Assembly (NCBI GenBank): GCA_947385955.1
Contig: CANDNA010000010.1
Span: forward strand, 28,210 to 92,209
Source of the DNA: an uncultured Clostridia bacterium
GTDB taxonomy: Bacteria; Bacillota; Clostridia; Lachnospirales; Lachnospiraceae
DNA length: 64,000 nucleotides
Direction of reading: 5' to 3'
Shown: one piece after another, positions 1 to 8,111 of the stretch
Numbering within the stretch: the stretch's first letter is position 1
How the letters are laid out: every line of letters starts with the position of its first letter
Notes under the pieces: model-generated
What the model was told of the DNA's origin: nothing
Seen by the model: the letters and a program-made list of their open reading frames with translations, nothing else
Database searches by the model: none
Position numbers and translations under genes: made by a program

Positions 1-1
1 C

Positions 2-514
2 CTTATACAGGAAAGTCTGAAAATCCTGCAAAGGACACAGAAGATACAGACGGGAACCACACTCAGCGGGCTCCTGCTGATCGGAAACAGATATTATCTT
101 ATTCAAATCGGCGACAGCCGAATCTACCGAATCCGGAAACGAAATATTCCCATTTATCAACCAAAATATCATACGGTCTGTCTGACGAAGGATGACAGGA
201 ATCAGGAGGGGCATCTTTTGAAATGTCTCGGAATGGCCGGAAGAGACAGGGCTCTGGTGGAAAGCGGCAGAGTAAGGAAAAAAACCTGTTTTCTGCTTTG
301 TACCGATGGTTTTTACCGGGGCAGTCAGAGCATACAGATCGGGCAGGTGCTGGGGCCGCTTTTAGACCGGGCCGGGAAAAGCGGGCGGCAGCCAGTCAGG
401 AACAGACAGGAGCAGAACCGGCAGTTTGACAGGCGGCTGGAGCTGCTGGCAGAGCAGTCCCAAAAGGCCGGCAGCAGGGATCATATGGCGGCGGTGGGTA
501 TTCTGATCCCATAA
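2..514 (+). CDS. PP2C-family Ser/Thr protein phosphatase, C-terminal part
   Basis: The reading frame is already open at base 2 and ends at 514, leaving about 170 residues; the N-terminus lies outside the window. PP2C enzymes are metal-dependent phosphatases that remove phosphate from Ser/Thr of proteins. Visible family signatures in order are TGTTLSG, GDSRIYRI (about residues 37-44 of the fragment), LTKDD, FLLCTDGF (97-104) and the terminal RDHMAAV, which matches the usual DN-type metal-binding end motif. The gene sits 38 bases ahead of a Ser/Thr kinase, the usual kinase/phosphatase pairing, so it probably reverses that kinase. The final motif is slightly divergent (DH rather than DN). Family assignment is good; the substrate is unknown. 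Confidence 0.8.
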   Translation, partial: LIQESLKILQRTQKIQTGTTLSGLLLIGNRYYLIQIGDSRIYRIRKRNIPIYQPKYHTVCLTKDDRNQEGHLLKCLGMAGRDRALVESGRVRKKTCFLLCTDGFYRGSQSIQIGQVLGPLLDRAGKSGRQPVRNRQEQNRQFDRRLELLAEQSQKAGSRDHMAAVGILIP

Positions 515-552
515 GCCTAAGATGTGCAATGTATTTTAAAAGGAGGATACGG

Positions 553-1833
553 ATGGAAGAACGATATCGGATTTTGAAAAAACTGGCAGAGGGAGGAAGC
601 GGGACCACCTATCTGGTCTGGGACAAACGCCTGGAATGCAACTGGGTAATGAAGCGGCTTTTGCTGGAAAAAGAAGGCCAGAAGGAGGCCGTGAGACGGG
701 AGATGTCCGCTCTTTTACAGATTCGCAGGGAGGGGATTCCTGTGCTGGCGGATGTCTGCTATGAAACGGATGCGGTCTGCCTGATTATGGAGTATATGAC
801 AGGTGTGTCATTAGAGGAAAGGATCAGAGAAAGGGGGCCGATGGAGGAGCCGGATGCGGTTTTTTGTGCGCTGCAGACAGCAGAGCTGGTTGGATTCCTG
901 CATCAGCTTCCTACAGGTCTGGTACATGGGGATTTAAAACCTTTGAATCTGATGTTCCATCAGGGAAAAATCGGGCTTCTGGATTTTGGCGGTGCATTTT
1001 CGCTGCAGGATAAGGGGCAGAGCACGGGCTGTTGTTTTACACCCGGTTATGGGGCGCCGGAACTGAAAGAGGATGGCAGGCCCACGGTGCAAAGTGATGT
1101 CTATGCCTTTGGCGCAGTGTTGTTTTTTATGGTGACAGGAGAAGGGCCGGAATCGGATCGGGGGATCTATCCGGTCCGGGAGCAGCGCCCGGGGCTTTCG
1201 TCCGGATTGGAGGCATTGATCCTGAACTGTACCAGGACAGAGCCGGAGGCACGTTATGGTTCTATGGAAGAAGTGATAAGAGAACTGACGGTGCTGCAGT
1301 TACAGTCACAGCAGATACATACCGTTAAGGTAAAAAACGGCAGAAAAAAGAAAGGGATTTTCAGAAAACAGAAAATAACAACAGAGGGGCGGCAGTTTCG
1401 AAGCATTCGAAGCGTGCTGCGGACGGAAGGAAGTTTCCGGGATGTGGGGAGAGATCCCTGTTACAGGGGGATTTTGCTGCTTGTGGCAGGCATCTTATCC
1501 GGGATTTCATGGATGCCGGAAGATGTACAGGCAGCCCGGAAGGAAACAGGCTGGGTACAGGACGGGGAGAACCCGGAGGTTTTGGGGGAAATATTGCCTG
1601 TCAGTATCCGCTGCCGGAACGGGGAACGGAAACTGGTGGATTTTGATGCGGTTTATTATACGGATGAAAATCCCATGTTTGAGCTGCCGCTGCATTCTTT
1701 TGAAGCAGGGCGGGAATACGAAGTGACGATCAGCCAGAAAGAGAGGGAAAGCGGACAGGAGCGGGTGCGGCAGTTTGTGATCTGTGCCTGTGAGGACGGG
1801 GCAGGGGAGCCGGTTGTTTTTTCCGGGCATTGA
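553..1833 (+). CDS. Membrane-anchored Hanks-type Ser/Thr protein kinase without PASTA repeats
   Basis: An in-frame ATG at 529 exists, but AGGAGG at 541-546 sits six bases before the ATG at 553, which is taken as the start (426 residues). The catalytic domain shows a glycine loop GGSGTTYLV (about 14-22), the ATP lysine in VMKRL (K34), HGDLKPLN in place of HRD (D127), DFGG (D144) and GYGAPE. A single hydrophobic segment near 306-321 is followed by about 100 residues predicted outside the membrane. That outer part has no PASTA repeat, unlike PrkC/Stk1, and I do not recognise it; its cues are unknown. It pairs with the upstream PP2C phosphatase and lies 45 bases before ispG, so cotranscription is likely. 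Confidence 0.85.
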   Translation: MEERYRILKKLAEGGSGTTYLVWDKRLECNWVMKRLLLEKEGQKEAVRREMSALLQIRREGIPVLADVCYETDAVCLIMEYMTGVSLEERIRERGPMEEPDAVFCALQTAELVGFLHQLPTGLVHGDLKPLNLMFHQGKIGLLDFGGAFSLQDKGQSTGCCFTPGYGAPELKEDGRPTVQSDVYAFGAVLFFMVTGEGPESDRGIYPVREQRPGLSSGLEALILNCTRTEPEARYGSMEEVIRELTVLQLQSQQIHTVKVKNGRKKKGIFRKQKITTEGRQFRSIRSVLRTEGSFRDVGRDPCYRGILLLVAGILSGISWMPEDVQAARKETGWVQDGENPEVLGEILPVSIRCRNGERKLVDFDAVYYTDENPMFELPLHSFEAGREYEVTISQKERESGQERVRQFVICACEDGAGEPVVFSGH

Positions 1834-1878
1834 TGATAAGATAGGACAAAGAGAAACCCGTGAAAAAGGAGGAATATC

Positions 1879-2934
1879 ATGCATCGTGAGCATACAAAAG
1901 TAATCCGGATCGGTGACCGGGTAATCGGCGGCGGCAATCCGATCCTGATACAGTCCATGACCAATACCAGAACGGAAGATGTGGCGGCCACGGTTGCCCA
2001 GATTCAGAGGCTGGAAGCGGCGGGCTGTGAACTGATCCGCTGTACGGTGCCTACAGCAGAGGCAGCAGCGGCAATCCGGGAGATTAAAAAGCAGACAGGG
2101 ATTCCGCTTGTGGCGGATATTCATTTTGATTATAAAATGGCATTGGCGGCTATGGAAAACGGAGCGGACAAGATCCGCATCAATCCCGGCAACATCGGAA
2201 GCAGAGAAAACGTAAAAGCGGTGGTGGAAATGGCCAGGGAACGGCAGGTACCAATCCGGGTCGGTGTGAACAGCGGTTCCCTGGAAAAAGAACTGATTGA
2301 AAAATATCATGGTGTCACAGCGGAAGGGATCGTGGAAAGCGCCCTGGAAAAGGTGCATATGATAGAGGACATGGGATACGACAATCTGGTGGTCAGCATC
2401 AAATCCTCTGATGTACTGATGTGCATCCGTGCCCATGAAAAGCTGGCAGAGGAAACCTGCTATCCCCTCCATGTGGGAATCACAGAAGCAGGAGGCCTGA
2501 TCAGCGGCAACATCAAATCGGCTGTGGGACTGGGCGTGATTTTATATCAGGGGATCGGGGATACCATACGGGTATCTCTGACCGGGGACCCGGTGGAGGA
2601 GATTAAAAGCGCCAGACAGATCCTTCGTACTCTCGGACTTCGAAGGGGCGGTATTGAGGTGGTATCCTGCCCTACCTGCGGCAGAACCAAGATTGACCTG
2701 ATCGGTCTTGCCGCCAGGGTGGAAGAAATGGTGGCGGAGATGCCGCTGGATCTGAAAGTGGCGGTTATGGGATGTGCGGTGAACGGGCCGGGCGAAGCAC
2801 GGGAAGCGGATATCGGCATTGCCGGCGGGGATGGTGAGGGACTGTTGATGAAAAAGGGAGAAATCATCCGTAAGGTGCCTGAGGACCGGCTGCTGCAGGT
2901 ACTCAGAGAAGAGCTGGAGAACTGGCAGGAGTAG
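1879..2934 (+). CDS. ispG: 4-hydroxy-3-methylbut-2-enyl diphosphate synthase (flavodoxin/ferredoxin type)
   Basis: IspG (GcpE) converts 2-C-methyl-erythritol 2,4-cyclodiphosphate to HMBPP, the penultimate step of the non-mevalonate isoprenoid pathway, using a [4Fe-4S] cluster. The 351-residue length is typical of the short bacterial form. The N-terminal TIM-barrel shows IQSMTNTRTEDV and ADIHFDYKMA. The cluster ligands are visible as CPTCGRTK (C264, C267), GCAVNGPGEA (C299) and E306. AAGGAGG precedes the ATG. The stop is three bases before polC, whose ribosome-binding site lies inside the ispG end, so the two are translationally linked. Isoprenoid and replication genes are commonly adjacent like this in Firmicutes. 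Confidence 0.97.
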   Translation: MHREHTKVIRIGDRVIGGGNPILIQSMTNTRTEDVAATVAQIQRLEAAGCELIRCTVPTAEAAAAIREIKKQTGIPLVADIHFDYKMALAAMENGADKIRINPGNIGSRENVKAVVEMARERQVPIRVGVNSGSLEKELIEKYHGVTAEGIVESALEKVHMIEDMGYDNLVVSIKSSDVLMCIRAHEKLAEETCYPLHVGITEAGGLISGNIKSAVGLGVILYQGIGDTIRVSLTGDPVEEIKSARQILRTLGLRRGGIEVVSCPTCGRTKIDLIGLAARVEEMVAEMPLDLKVAVMGCAVNGPGEAREADIGIAGGDGEGLLMKKGEIIRKVPEDRLLQVLREELENWQE

Positions 2935-2937
2935 CAT

Positions 2938-5900
2938 ATGGCAAAACAGTTTTTGGAAGTGTTTCCCACACTGCAGGTGAAGGGAGAGAGCAGAGCGCTG
3001 TTGGAACGGGTGCAGGTGGAGCGGATTACTGCCACGAAGCGCCGGGATTTTCTGCGTATTTATCTGTCCAGTGATCATCTGCTGACCAAGGATGTGATCT
3101 TTGGCTTGGAACGGGACATCAAAAAGCAGCTTTTTCCCCAGGCGGGTCTGGTGGTCAGGATTTATGAAAAATATACCCTGTCTGCCCAGTACAACCCCAG
3201 GACCCTGACGGAAGTTTACCGTGACAGTATCCTTCTGGAGCTGAAAGAGTACAGCCCTGTGGAATATGTGATGTTCAAGGGTGCGGAGATCTCCTTTCCG
3301 GACGAAAAAATCATTTCGCTGGCGGTCAGAGACAGTGTGCCGGCCAGGGAAAAGGGACCGGAACTGGTACGGATACTGGAAAAGATATATGGAGAGCGGT
3401 TCGGATTTTCTGTTTTTGTGGAACTGGAGTACAGAGAGCCGGTTGAGACAAAGGAGGGGGAAGAGGATCAGCGGATTGCCGAACAGGTGGCACAGATTGC
3501 TGCCAGAGCCGTTATCGAACAGGGCAGCGGCGGCTGGAGCGGCGAAAACGGCCGGAATAAGGAAAGCAGCGCCGCCCTGCCAAAAGAGGCGGGAGAGGCC
3601 CGGAAAGGCCGGTCTGTAAGCCCGGCGGCAGGGCAGGGCCCGGAACAAAAAAGGGAGAAACAGGGACAGAGCCGGGAGCAGGAGAAAAAGAACGGCAGAG
3701 GAAAAGGCGATATGGGCAAAAGGCCGCTGCGGCGTTCTGACAATCCGGATGTGATCTATGGCCGGGATTTTGAAGAGGATGCCATACGGATCGAAGAAGT
3801 GATAGGGGAAATGGGAGAAGTGGTAATCCGCGGGAGGATCCTGCAGGTGGATTTAAGAGAGCTGCGGAATGAGCGGACCATTCTGATTTTTGATGTTACG
3901 GATTTTACGGACACGATTACGGTCAAATTGTTTGTTGCCAGTGAGCAGACTGCGGAAATGCTGGAGAATCTGAAAAAGGGAGCTTTTATCAAATTAAAAG
4001 GCGTGACTGTCATTGATAAGTTTGACAGCGAGCTGACGCTGGGTTCTGTTGCAGGTATCAAGAAAATCCCGGATTTTACGTCAGGGCGTATGGACAACAG
4101 CGGCAAAAAGCGGGTAGAGCTGCACTGTCATACAAAAATGAGCGATATGGACGGCGTGTCCGAGGCCAGTGATCTGATCAGACGGGCCTATCAATGGGGC
4201 CATCCGGCCATTGCCATTACCGATCATGGCGTGGTCCAGTCTTTTCCTGATGCCAATCATGTGTGGGAAGGACTGTGGAAAGAGGAAAAAGGCAGGCGTA
4301 AGGCAGCAGGTGAGGAAAATCCGGATCCACAGGACTTTTTTAAAGTCATCTATGGGATGGAAGCCTATCTGGTAGATGATCTGAAAGAGGTGGTGACAAA
4401 CGGCGGCAGCCAGGAACTGGATGGAAGCTATGTGGTATTTGACCTGGAGACCACCGGATTTTCCCCGGTACAAAATCAGATCATTGAAATCGGGGCGGTG
4501 AAAGTATCCCGCGGGGAGATCACAGACCGGTTTTCCACCTTTGTCAATCCGGGAGTGCCGATTCCTTTCCGCATAGAGCAGCTTACCGGTATCCGGGATG
4601 AGGATGTGATGGATGCGCCGCCGATAGAGACTGTATTGCCAAAGTTTCTGTCTTTTTGCGAAGGATGTGTGCTGGTGGCACATAACGCGGCCTTTGATAT
4701 GAGCTTTGTAATGGAAAATGCGGGAAGACAGGGACTTGACTGCGTCTTTACCAGTGTGGATACGGTAGGCATCGCCCGGCTTTTACTGCCGGAGCAGGCC
4801 AAACATACTCTGGATGCGGTGGCAAAGAAGCTGGGAGTCTCTCTGGAGAACCATCACAGGGCAGTGGACGATGCGGAGGCAACGGCGGAAATCTTTCTGA
4901 AATTTCTGCCCATGCTGCAGAAAGCGGGGGTGCAGAAGCTGGCGGATATCAATGCCATGTGCGCCAGCAGCCCGGATACGGTAAAGCGGATGCCGACTTA
5001 TCATGCCATTATGCTGGCCAGGAATGATGTGGGGAGAGTAAATCTCTATACAATGGTATCGGAGTCCCATCTGACGTATTTCAGTAAGCGTCCCCGGATT
5101 CCCAAAAGCCTGTTTTTAAAGCACAGGGAAGGGATTTTGCTGGGGAGCGCCTGTGAAGCAGGGGAACTGTACCGGGCGCTTCTGGACGGCAGGCCGGAGA
5201 GAGACATCGCCCGTATTGTGAATTTTTATGATTATCTGGAAATCCAGCCTTTGGGAAACAATGGATTTATGATTGATTCGGACCGGGTGGAAAACATCCA
5301 CTGTGTGGAGGATATCCAGAACATCAATAAAAAAATTGTGGAGCTGGGGGAACAGTTCCACAAGCCGGTGGCTGCCACCTGTGATGTGCATTTCCTGGAT
5401 CCGGGCGATGAGGTATACCGGCGTATTATCATGGCCTGCAAGGGCTTTGGGGATGCGGACAATCAGGCCCCTCTCTACCTTCGGACGACGGAAGAGATGC
5501 TGGAGGAATTTTCCTATCTGGGCAGCGACAAGGCGTATGAAGTGGTGGTGACCAATACCAATCTGATTGCGGATCAGATTGAGACCATTTCACCGGTACG
5601 GCCGGATAAATGTCCGCCGGTTATCCCGGACAGTGATAAGACATTAACGGATATCTGCTATAAAAAAGCCCATGAAATGTATGGAGATCCGCTGCCGGAC
5701 ATTGTACGGGAACGGCTGGAAAAGGAACTGCATTCCATCATCAGCAACGGGTTTGCCGTGATGTATATTATAGCCCAGAAACTGGTCTGGAAGTCGGTGG
5801 AGGACGGTTATCTGGTGGGATCAAGAGGCAGTGTGGGTTCCTCCTTTGTGGCCACCATGTCAGGGATTACGGAAGTGAATCCCTTAAGCCCTCATTATTA

Positions 5901-7509
5901 CTGTACCAACTGCTATTACAATGACTTTACTTCCGATGAGGTGAAGCAGTATGCGGGCCGGGCCGGCTGTGATATGCCGGATAAGCTCTGTCCCGTATGC
6001 GGGAAACCGCTGAAAAAGGACGGTTTTGATATTCCCTTTGAGACATTTCTGGGGTTTAAGGGAGATAAGGAGCCGGATATCGATTTGAATTTTTCCGGGG
6101 AATATCAGAGTAAGGCTCATAAATACACAGAAGTGATCTTTGGGGCCGGGCAGACCTATCGGGCCGGAACCATCGGCACGCTGGCGGACAAGACCGCCTA
6201 TGGGTATGTGAAGCGGTACTATGAAGAACGGGGCGTGCGGAAACGGAACTGTGAGATCAACCGGATCGTTACGGGCTGCACCGGCATCAGGCGCAGCACG
6301 GGACAGCATCCGGGCGGCATTATTGTGCTGCCTCTGGGAGAGGATATCAATTCCTTTACACCGGTACAGCATCCGGCAAACGATATGACAACGGATATTG
6401 TGACCACACATTTCGATTATCATTCCATTGATCATAACCTGTTAAAGCTGGATATTCTGGGACATGATGATCCGACTATGATCCGTATGCTGCAGGATCT
6501 GACCGGTATCGATCCGGTGAAAATCCCGCTGGATGACAGGCAGGTTATGACATTGTTCCAGAGCACGGAGGCTCTGGGCATCACACCGGACCAGATCGGC
6601 GGATGCCGTCTGGGTTCTCTGGGGATACCGGAATTTGGTACGGAGTTTGCCATGCAGATGCTTCTGGATACGAAGCCTACTTCCTTTTCCGATCTGGTCC
6701 GGATTGCCGGGCTGGCTCACGGAACCGATGTATGGCTGGGAAATGCCCAGACATTGATCGAGGAAGGTAAGGCTACCATTTCCACGGCCATCTGCACCAG
6801 GGATGATATTATGGTCTATCTGATCGGTATGGGAGTGGAAAGCAGTCTTTCCTTTAAGATTATGGAATCGGTCAGAAAAGGAAAAGGGCTGCAGCCGGAA
6901 ATGGAAGAGGCTATGGTGGAAGCGGGAGTGCCGGACTGGTATATCTGGTCCTGTAAAAAGATCAAATATATGTTTCCCAAAGCCCATGCGGCAGCCTATG
7001 TGATGATGGCGTGGCGGATCGCTTATTGTAAGATCAACTATCCCCTGGCTTATTATGCGTCTTATTTCAGCATCCGGGCATCGGCGTTTTCCTATGAACT
7101 GATGTGCCAGGGACAGGAGCATCTGGAACGTGTGATGGCAGATTACCGGCGCAGAAATGATACTCTCAGCAAGAAAGAGCAGGACTCCTATAAGGATATG
7201 AAGGTGGTGCAGGAAATGTATGTACGCGGCTTTACCTTTGTGCCCATTGATATCTTTACAGCCAATTCCAGGACCTTCCGGATTACGGAAGGGAAGCTGA
7301 TGCCTTCCCTGAGCAGCATTGACGGACTGGGGGAGAAAGCGGCGGATGCCATTGTGGAAGCGGCAAAGGATGGGCCGTTTTTGTCCAAAGAGGATTTCCG
7401 GGAACGGACCAGAGTGTCCAAGACCATAACAGATCTGATGGACAGCCTGCACCTTCTGGGGAATCTGCCGGAGTCCAATCAGATCAGTCTGTTCGATCTG
7501 GTGATCTGA
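2938..7509 (+). CDS. polC: DNA polymerase III subunit alpha, PolC type
   Basis: The Gram-positive replicative polymerase, with built-in 3'-5' proofreading. Domains in order: an N-terminal region, a charged Lys/Glu/Gly-rich linker (about residues 190-265), an OB fold (RGRILQVDLR), a PHP domain (HCHTKMSDMDG near 395) interrupted by a DnaQ-like exonuclease (VFDLETTGF near 500, HNAAFDMSF, HHRAVDDAEAT), a four-cysteine zinc module (CTNC...CPVC) and the catalytic palm with PDIDLNFSGE near 1046. At 1523 residues it is somewhat longer than the roughly 1440 of Bacillus PolC, and the linker may account for much of that. CAGGAG overlaps the ispG stop and serves as ribosome-binding site. No frameshift is seen. 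Confidence 0.98.
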   Translation: MAKQFLEVFPTLQVKGESRALLERVQVERITATKRRDFLRIYLSSDHLLTKDVIFGLERDIKKQLFPQAGLVVRIYEKYTLSAQYNPRTLTEVYRDSILLELKEYSPVEYVMFKGAEISFPDEKIISLAVRDSVPAREKGPELVRILEKIYGERFGFSVFVELEYREPVETKEGEEDQRIAEQVAQIAARAVIEQGSGGWSGENGRNKESSAALPKEAGEARKGRSVSPAAGQGPEQKREKQGQSREQEKKNGRGKGDMGKRPLRRSDNPDVIYGRDFEEDAIRIEEVIGEMGEVVIRGRILQVDLRELRNERTILIFDVTDFTDTITVKLFVASEQTAEMLENLKKGAFIKLKGVTVIDKFDSELTLGSVAGIKKIPDFTSGRMDNSGKKRVELHCHTKMSDMDGVSEASDLIRRAYQWGHPAIAITDHGVVQSFPDANHVWEGLWKEEKGRRKAAGEENPDPQDFFKVIYGMEAYLVDDLKEVVTNGGSQELDGSYVVFDLETTGFSPVQNQIIEIGAVKVSRGEITDRFSTFVNPGVPIPFRIEQLTGIRDEDVMDAPPIETVLPKFLSFCEGCVLVAHNAAFDMSFVMENAGRQGLDCVFTSVDTVGIARLLLPEQAKHTLDAVAKKLGVSLENHHRAVDDAEATAEIFLKFLPMLQKAGVQKLADINAMCASSPDTVKRMPTYHAIMLARNDVGRVNLYTMVSESHLTYFSKRPRIPKSLFLKHREGILLGSACEAGELYRALLDGRPERDIARIVNFYDYLEIQPLGNNGFMIDSDRVENIHCVEDIQNINKKIVELGEQFHKPVAATCDVHFLDPGDEVYRRIIMACKGFGDADNQAPLYLRTTEEMLEEFSYLGSDKAYEVVVTNTNLIADQIETISPVRPDKCPPVIPDSDKTLTDICYKKAHEMYGDPLPDIVRERLEKELHSIISNGFAVMYIIAQKLVWKSVEDGYLVGSRGSVGSSFVATMSGITEVNPLSPHYYCTNCYYNDFTSDEVKQYAGRAGCDMPDKLCPVCGKPLKKDGFDIPFETFLGFKGDKEPDIDLNFSGEYQSKAHKYTEVIFGAGQTYRAGTIGTLADKTAYGYVKRYYEERGVRKRNCEINRIVTGCTGIRRSTGQHPGGIIVLPLGEDINSFTPVQHPANDMTTDIVTTHFDYHSIDHNLLKLDILGHDDPTMIRMLQDLTGIDPVKIPLDDRQVMTLFQSTEALGITPDQIGGCRLGSLGIPEFGTEFAMQMLLDTKPTSFSDLVRIAGLAHGTDVWLGNAQTLIEEGKATISTAICTRDDIMVYLIGMGVESSLSFKIMESVRKGKGLQPEMEEAMVEAGVPDWYIWSCKKIKYMFPKAHAAAYVMMAWRIAYCKINYPLAYYASYFSIRASAFSYELMCQGQEHLERVMADYRRRNDTLSKKEQDSYKDMKVVQEMYVRGFTFVPIDIFTANSRTFRITEGKLMPSLSSIDGLGEKAADAIVEAAKDGPFLSKEDFRERTRVSKTITDLMDSLHLLGNLPESNQISLFDLVI

Positions 7510-7535
7510 TTAAAAATTTGAAAAAATTTGAAAAA

Positions 7536-7580
7536 AACACTTGCTTTTTCTGCAAAAGTATAATAAGATAAGCAAGTGTT
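7536..7580 (+). promoter_or_regulatory. tRNA-Glu promoter inside an 11-bp perfect inverted repeat
   Basis: A consensus -10 TATAAT lies at 7559-7564, 22 bases before the tRNA. No good -35 is seen at the normal distance. The -10 is flanked by perfect 11-bp inverted arms, AACACTTGCTT at 7536-7546 and AAGCAAGTGTT at 7570-7580, separated by 23 bases. There is no T-run after the right arm, so it is not an ordinary polC terminator. It could be an operator or a processing hairpin. Confidence 0.5.
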
Positions 7581-7586
7581 AAATAT

Positions 7587-7658
7587 GGCGTGTTGGTCAA
7601 GAGGTTAAGACGCCGCCCTCTCACGGCGGAATCAGGGGTTCGATTCCCCTACACGCTG
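7587..7658 (+). tRNA. tRNA-Glu (anticodon CTC)
   Basis: A complete cloverleaf can be folded. The acceptor GGCGTGT pairs with ACACGCT, with one G-T at the first pair. The D-arm region is TGGTCAAGAGGTTAAGA. The anticodon stem CCGCC/GGCGG closes the loop CTCTCAC with anticodon CTC at its centre. The T-stem AGGGG/CCCCT closes the loop TTCGATT. The discriminator is G and CCA is not encoded. CTC reads GAG codons; GAA would need the TTC isoacceptor elsewhere. Confidence 0.93.
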
Positions 7659-7687
7659 CGACTGTATCATACAGCCCAACCCGGAAG

Positions 7688-7727
7688 CGCTGGAAGTACC
7701 TGAGGATGGTACGGAAAGCGTTTTTTT
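7688..7727 (+). terminator. Probable terminator of the tRNA unit
   Basis: GTACC (7696-7700) pairs with GGTAC (7708-7712), and CGCT (7688-7691) pairs with AGCG (7717-7720), separated by a GGAA-type internal loop. Seven T residues follow at 7721-7727. The stem is weak, but the T-run and position about 30 bases after the tRNA support termination. Confidence 0.6.
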
Positions 7728-7771
7728 GTTGTGCAGAATTGGGGAAGTAGTTATTCTTTGGGTATTTGTCA

Positions 7772-7876
7772 ATTTACATAAATGATTGATTTCCTGTTCC
7801 AGACTACAGATATAAGAAGTCCCAAGAACTTCTAATATCTTTTGTAGGTCACAGGAAACAAATGATTTATGTAAAT
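7772..7876. repeat. 105-bp imperfect inverted repeat (long hairpin or MITE-like element)
   Basis: The ends are perfect 12-bp inverted arms (ATTTACATAAAT at 7772-7783 and ATTTATGTAAAT at 7865-7876). Pairing continues inward through TTTCCTGT/ACAGGAAA and GATATAAGAAGT/ACTTCTAATATC with a few mismatches and bulges, leaving only a short loop around 7821-7826. No ORF lies inside and no target-site duplication is evident at the borders. It is followed by a strong terminator, so it may be transcribed as a structured RNA, or it may be a degenerate mobile element. The rest of 7728-7936 shows nothing else recognisable. Confidence 0.6.
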
Positions 7877-7936
7877 CGGCTTATCTACAAAAGAAAGGAG
7901 CATCCGGCCCATACAGGAAAGTATTTATTTTGTACA

Positions 7937-7972
7937 AAAAAGCCCTTAAACCCAGTGTTTTCAGGGCTTTTT
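7937..7972 (+). terminator. Rho-independent terminator
   Basis: AAAAAGCCCT (7937-7946) pairs perfectly with AGGGCTTTTT (7963-7972) around a 16-base loop; the T-run is part of the right arm. It isolates the tRNA and inverted-repeat region from the signalling cluster downstream and, being A/T symmetric, could work in both directions. Confidence 0.8.
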
Positions 7973-8031
7973 CCGCATGGTACGGACGGCCGTACTGGTA
8001 ACATTTTCTCGGCCTAATTGTATTGATATTA

Positions 8032-8060
8032 TTGACAATTTGGTCTGGAAAGTGTTATGT
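8032..8060 (+). promoter_or_regulatory. Sigma-A type promoter of the chemosensory cluster
   Basis: A consensus -35 TTGACA (8032-8037), a 17-base spacer and a -10 TTATGT (8055-8060). The predicted transcript start near 8067 leaves little leader for an ATG at 8076 and favours the start at 8112. No flagellar sigma-28 type element is seen here. Confidence 0.65.
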
Positions 8061-8111
8061 TAGTAAAGGATAAAAATGAAAAATGTAGTAAGAAATGGTT
8101 CGGGAGAAGAG

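Noticed and set aside
7772..7876. Insertion sequence
   Set aside because: No transposase frame and no target-site duplication at the ends; only an inverted repeat remains.
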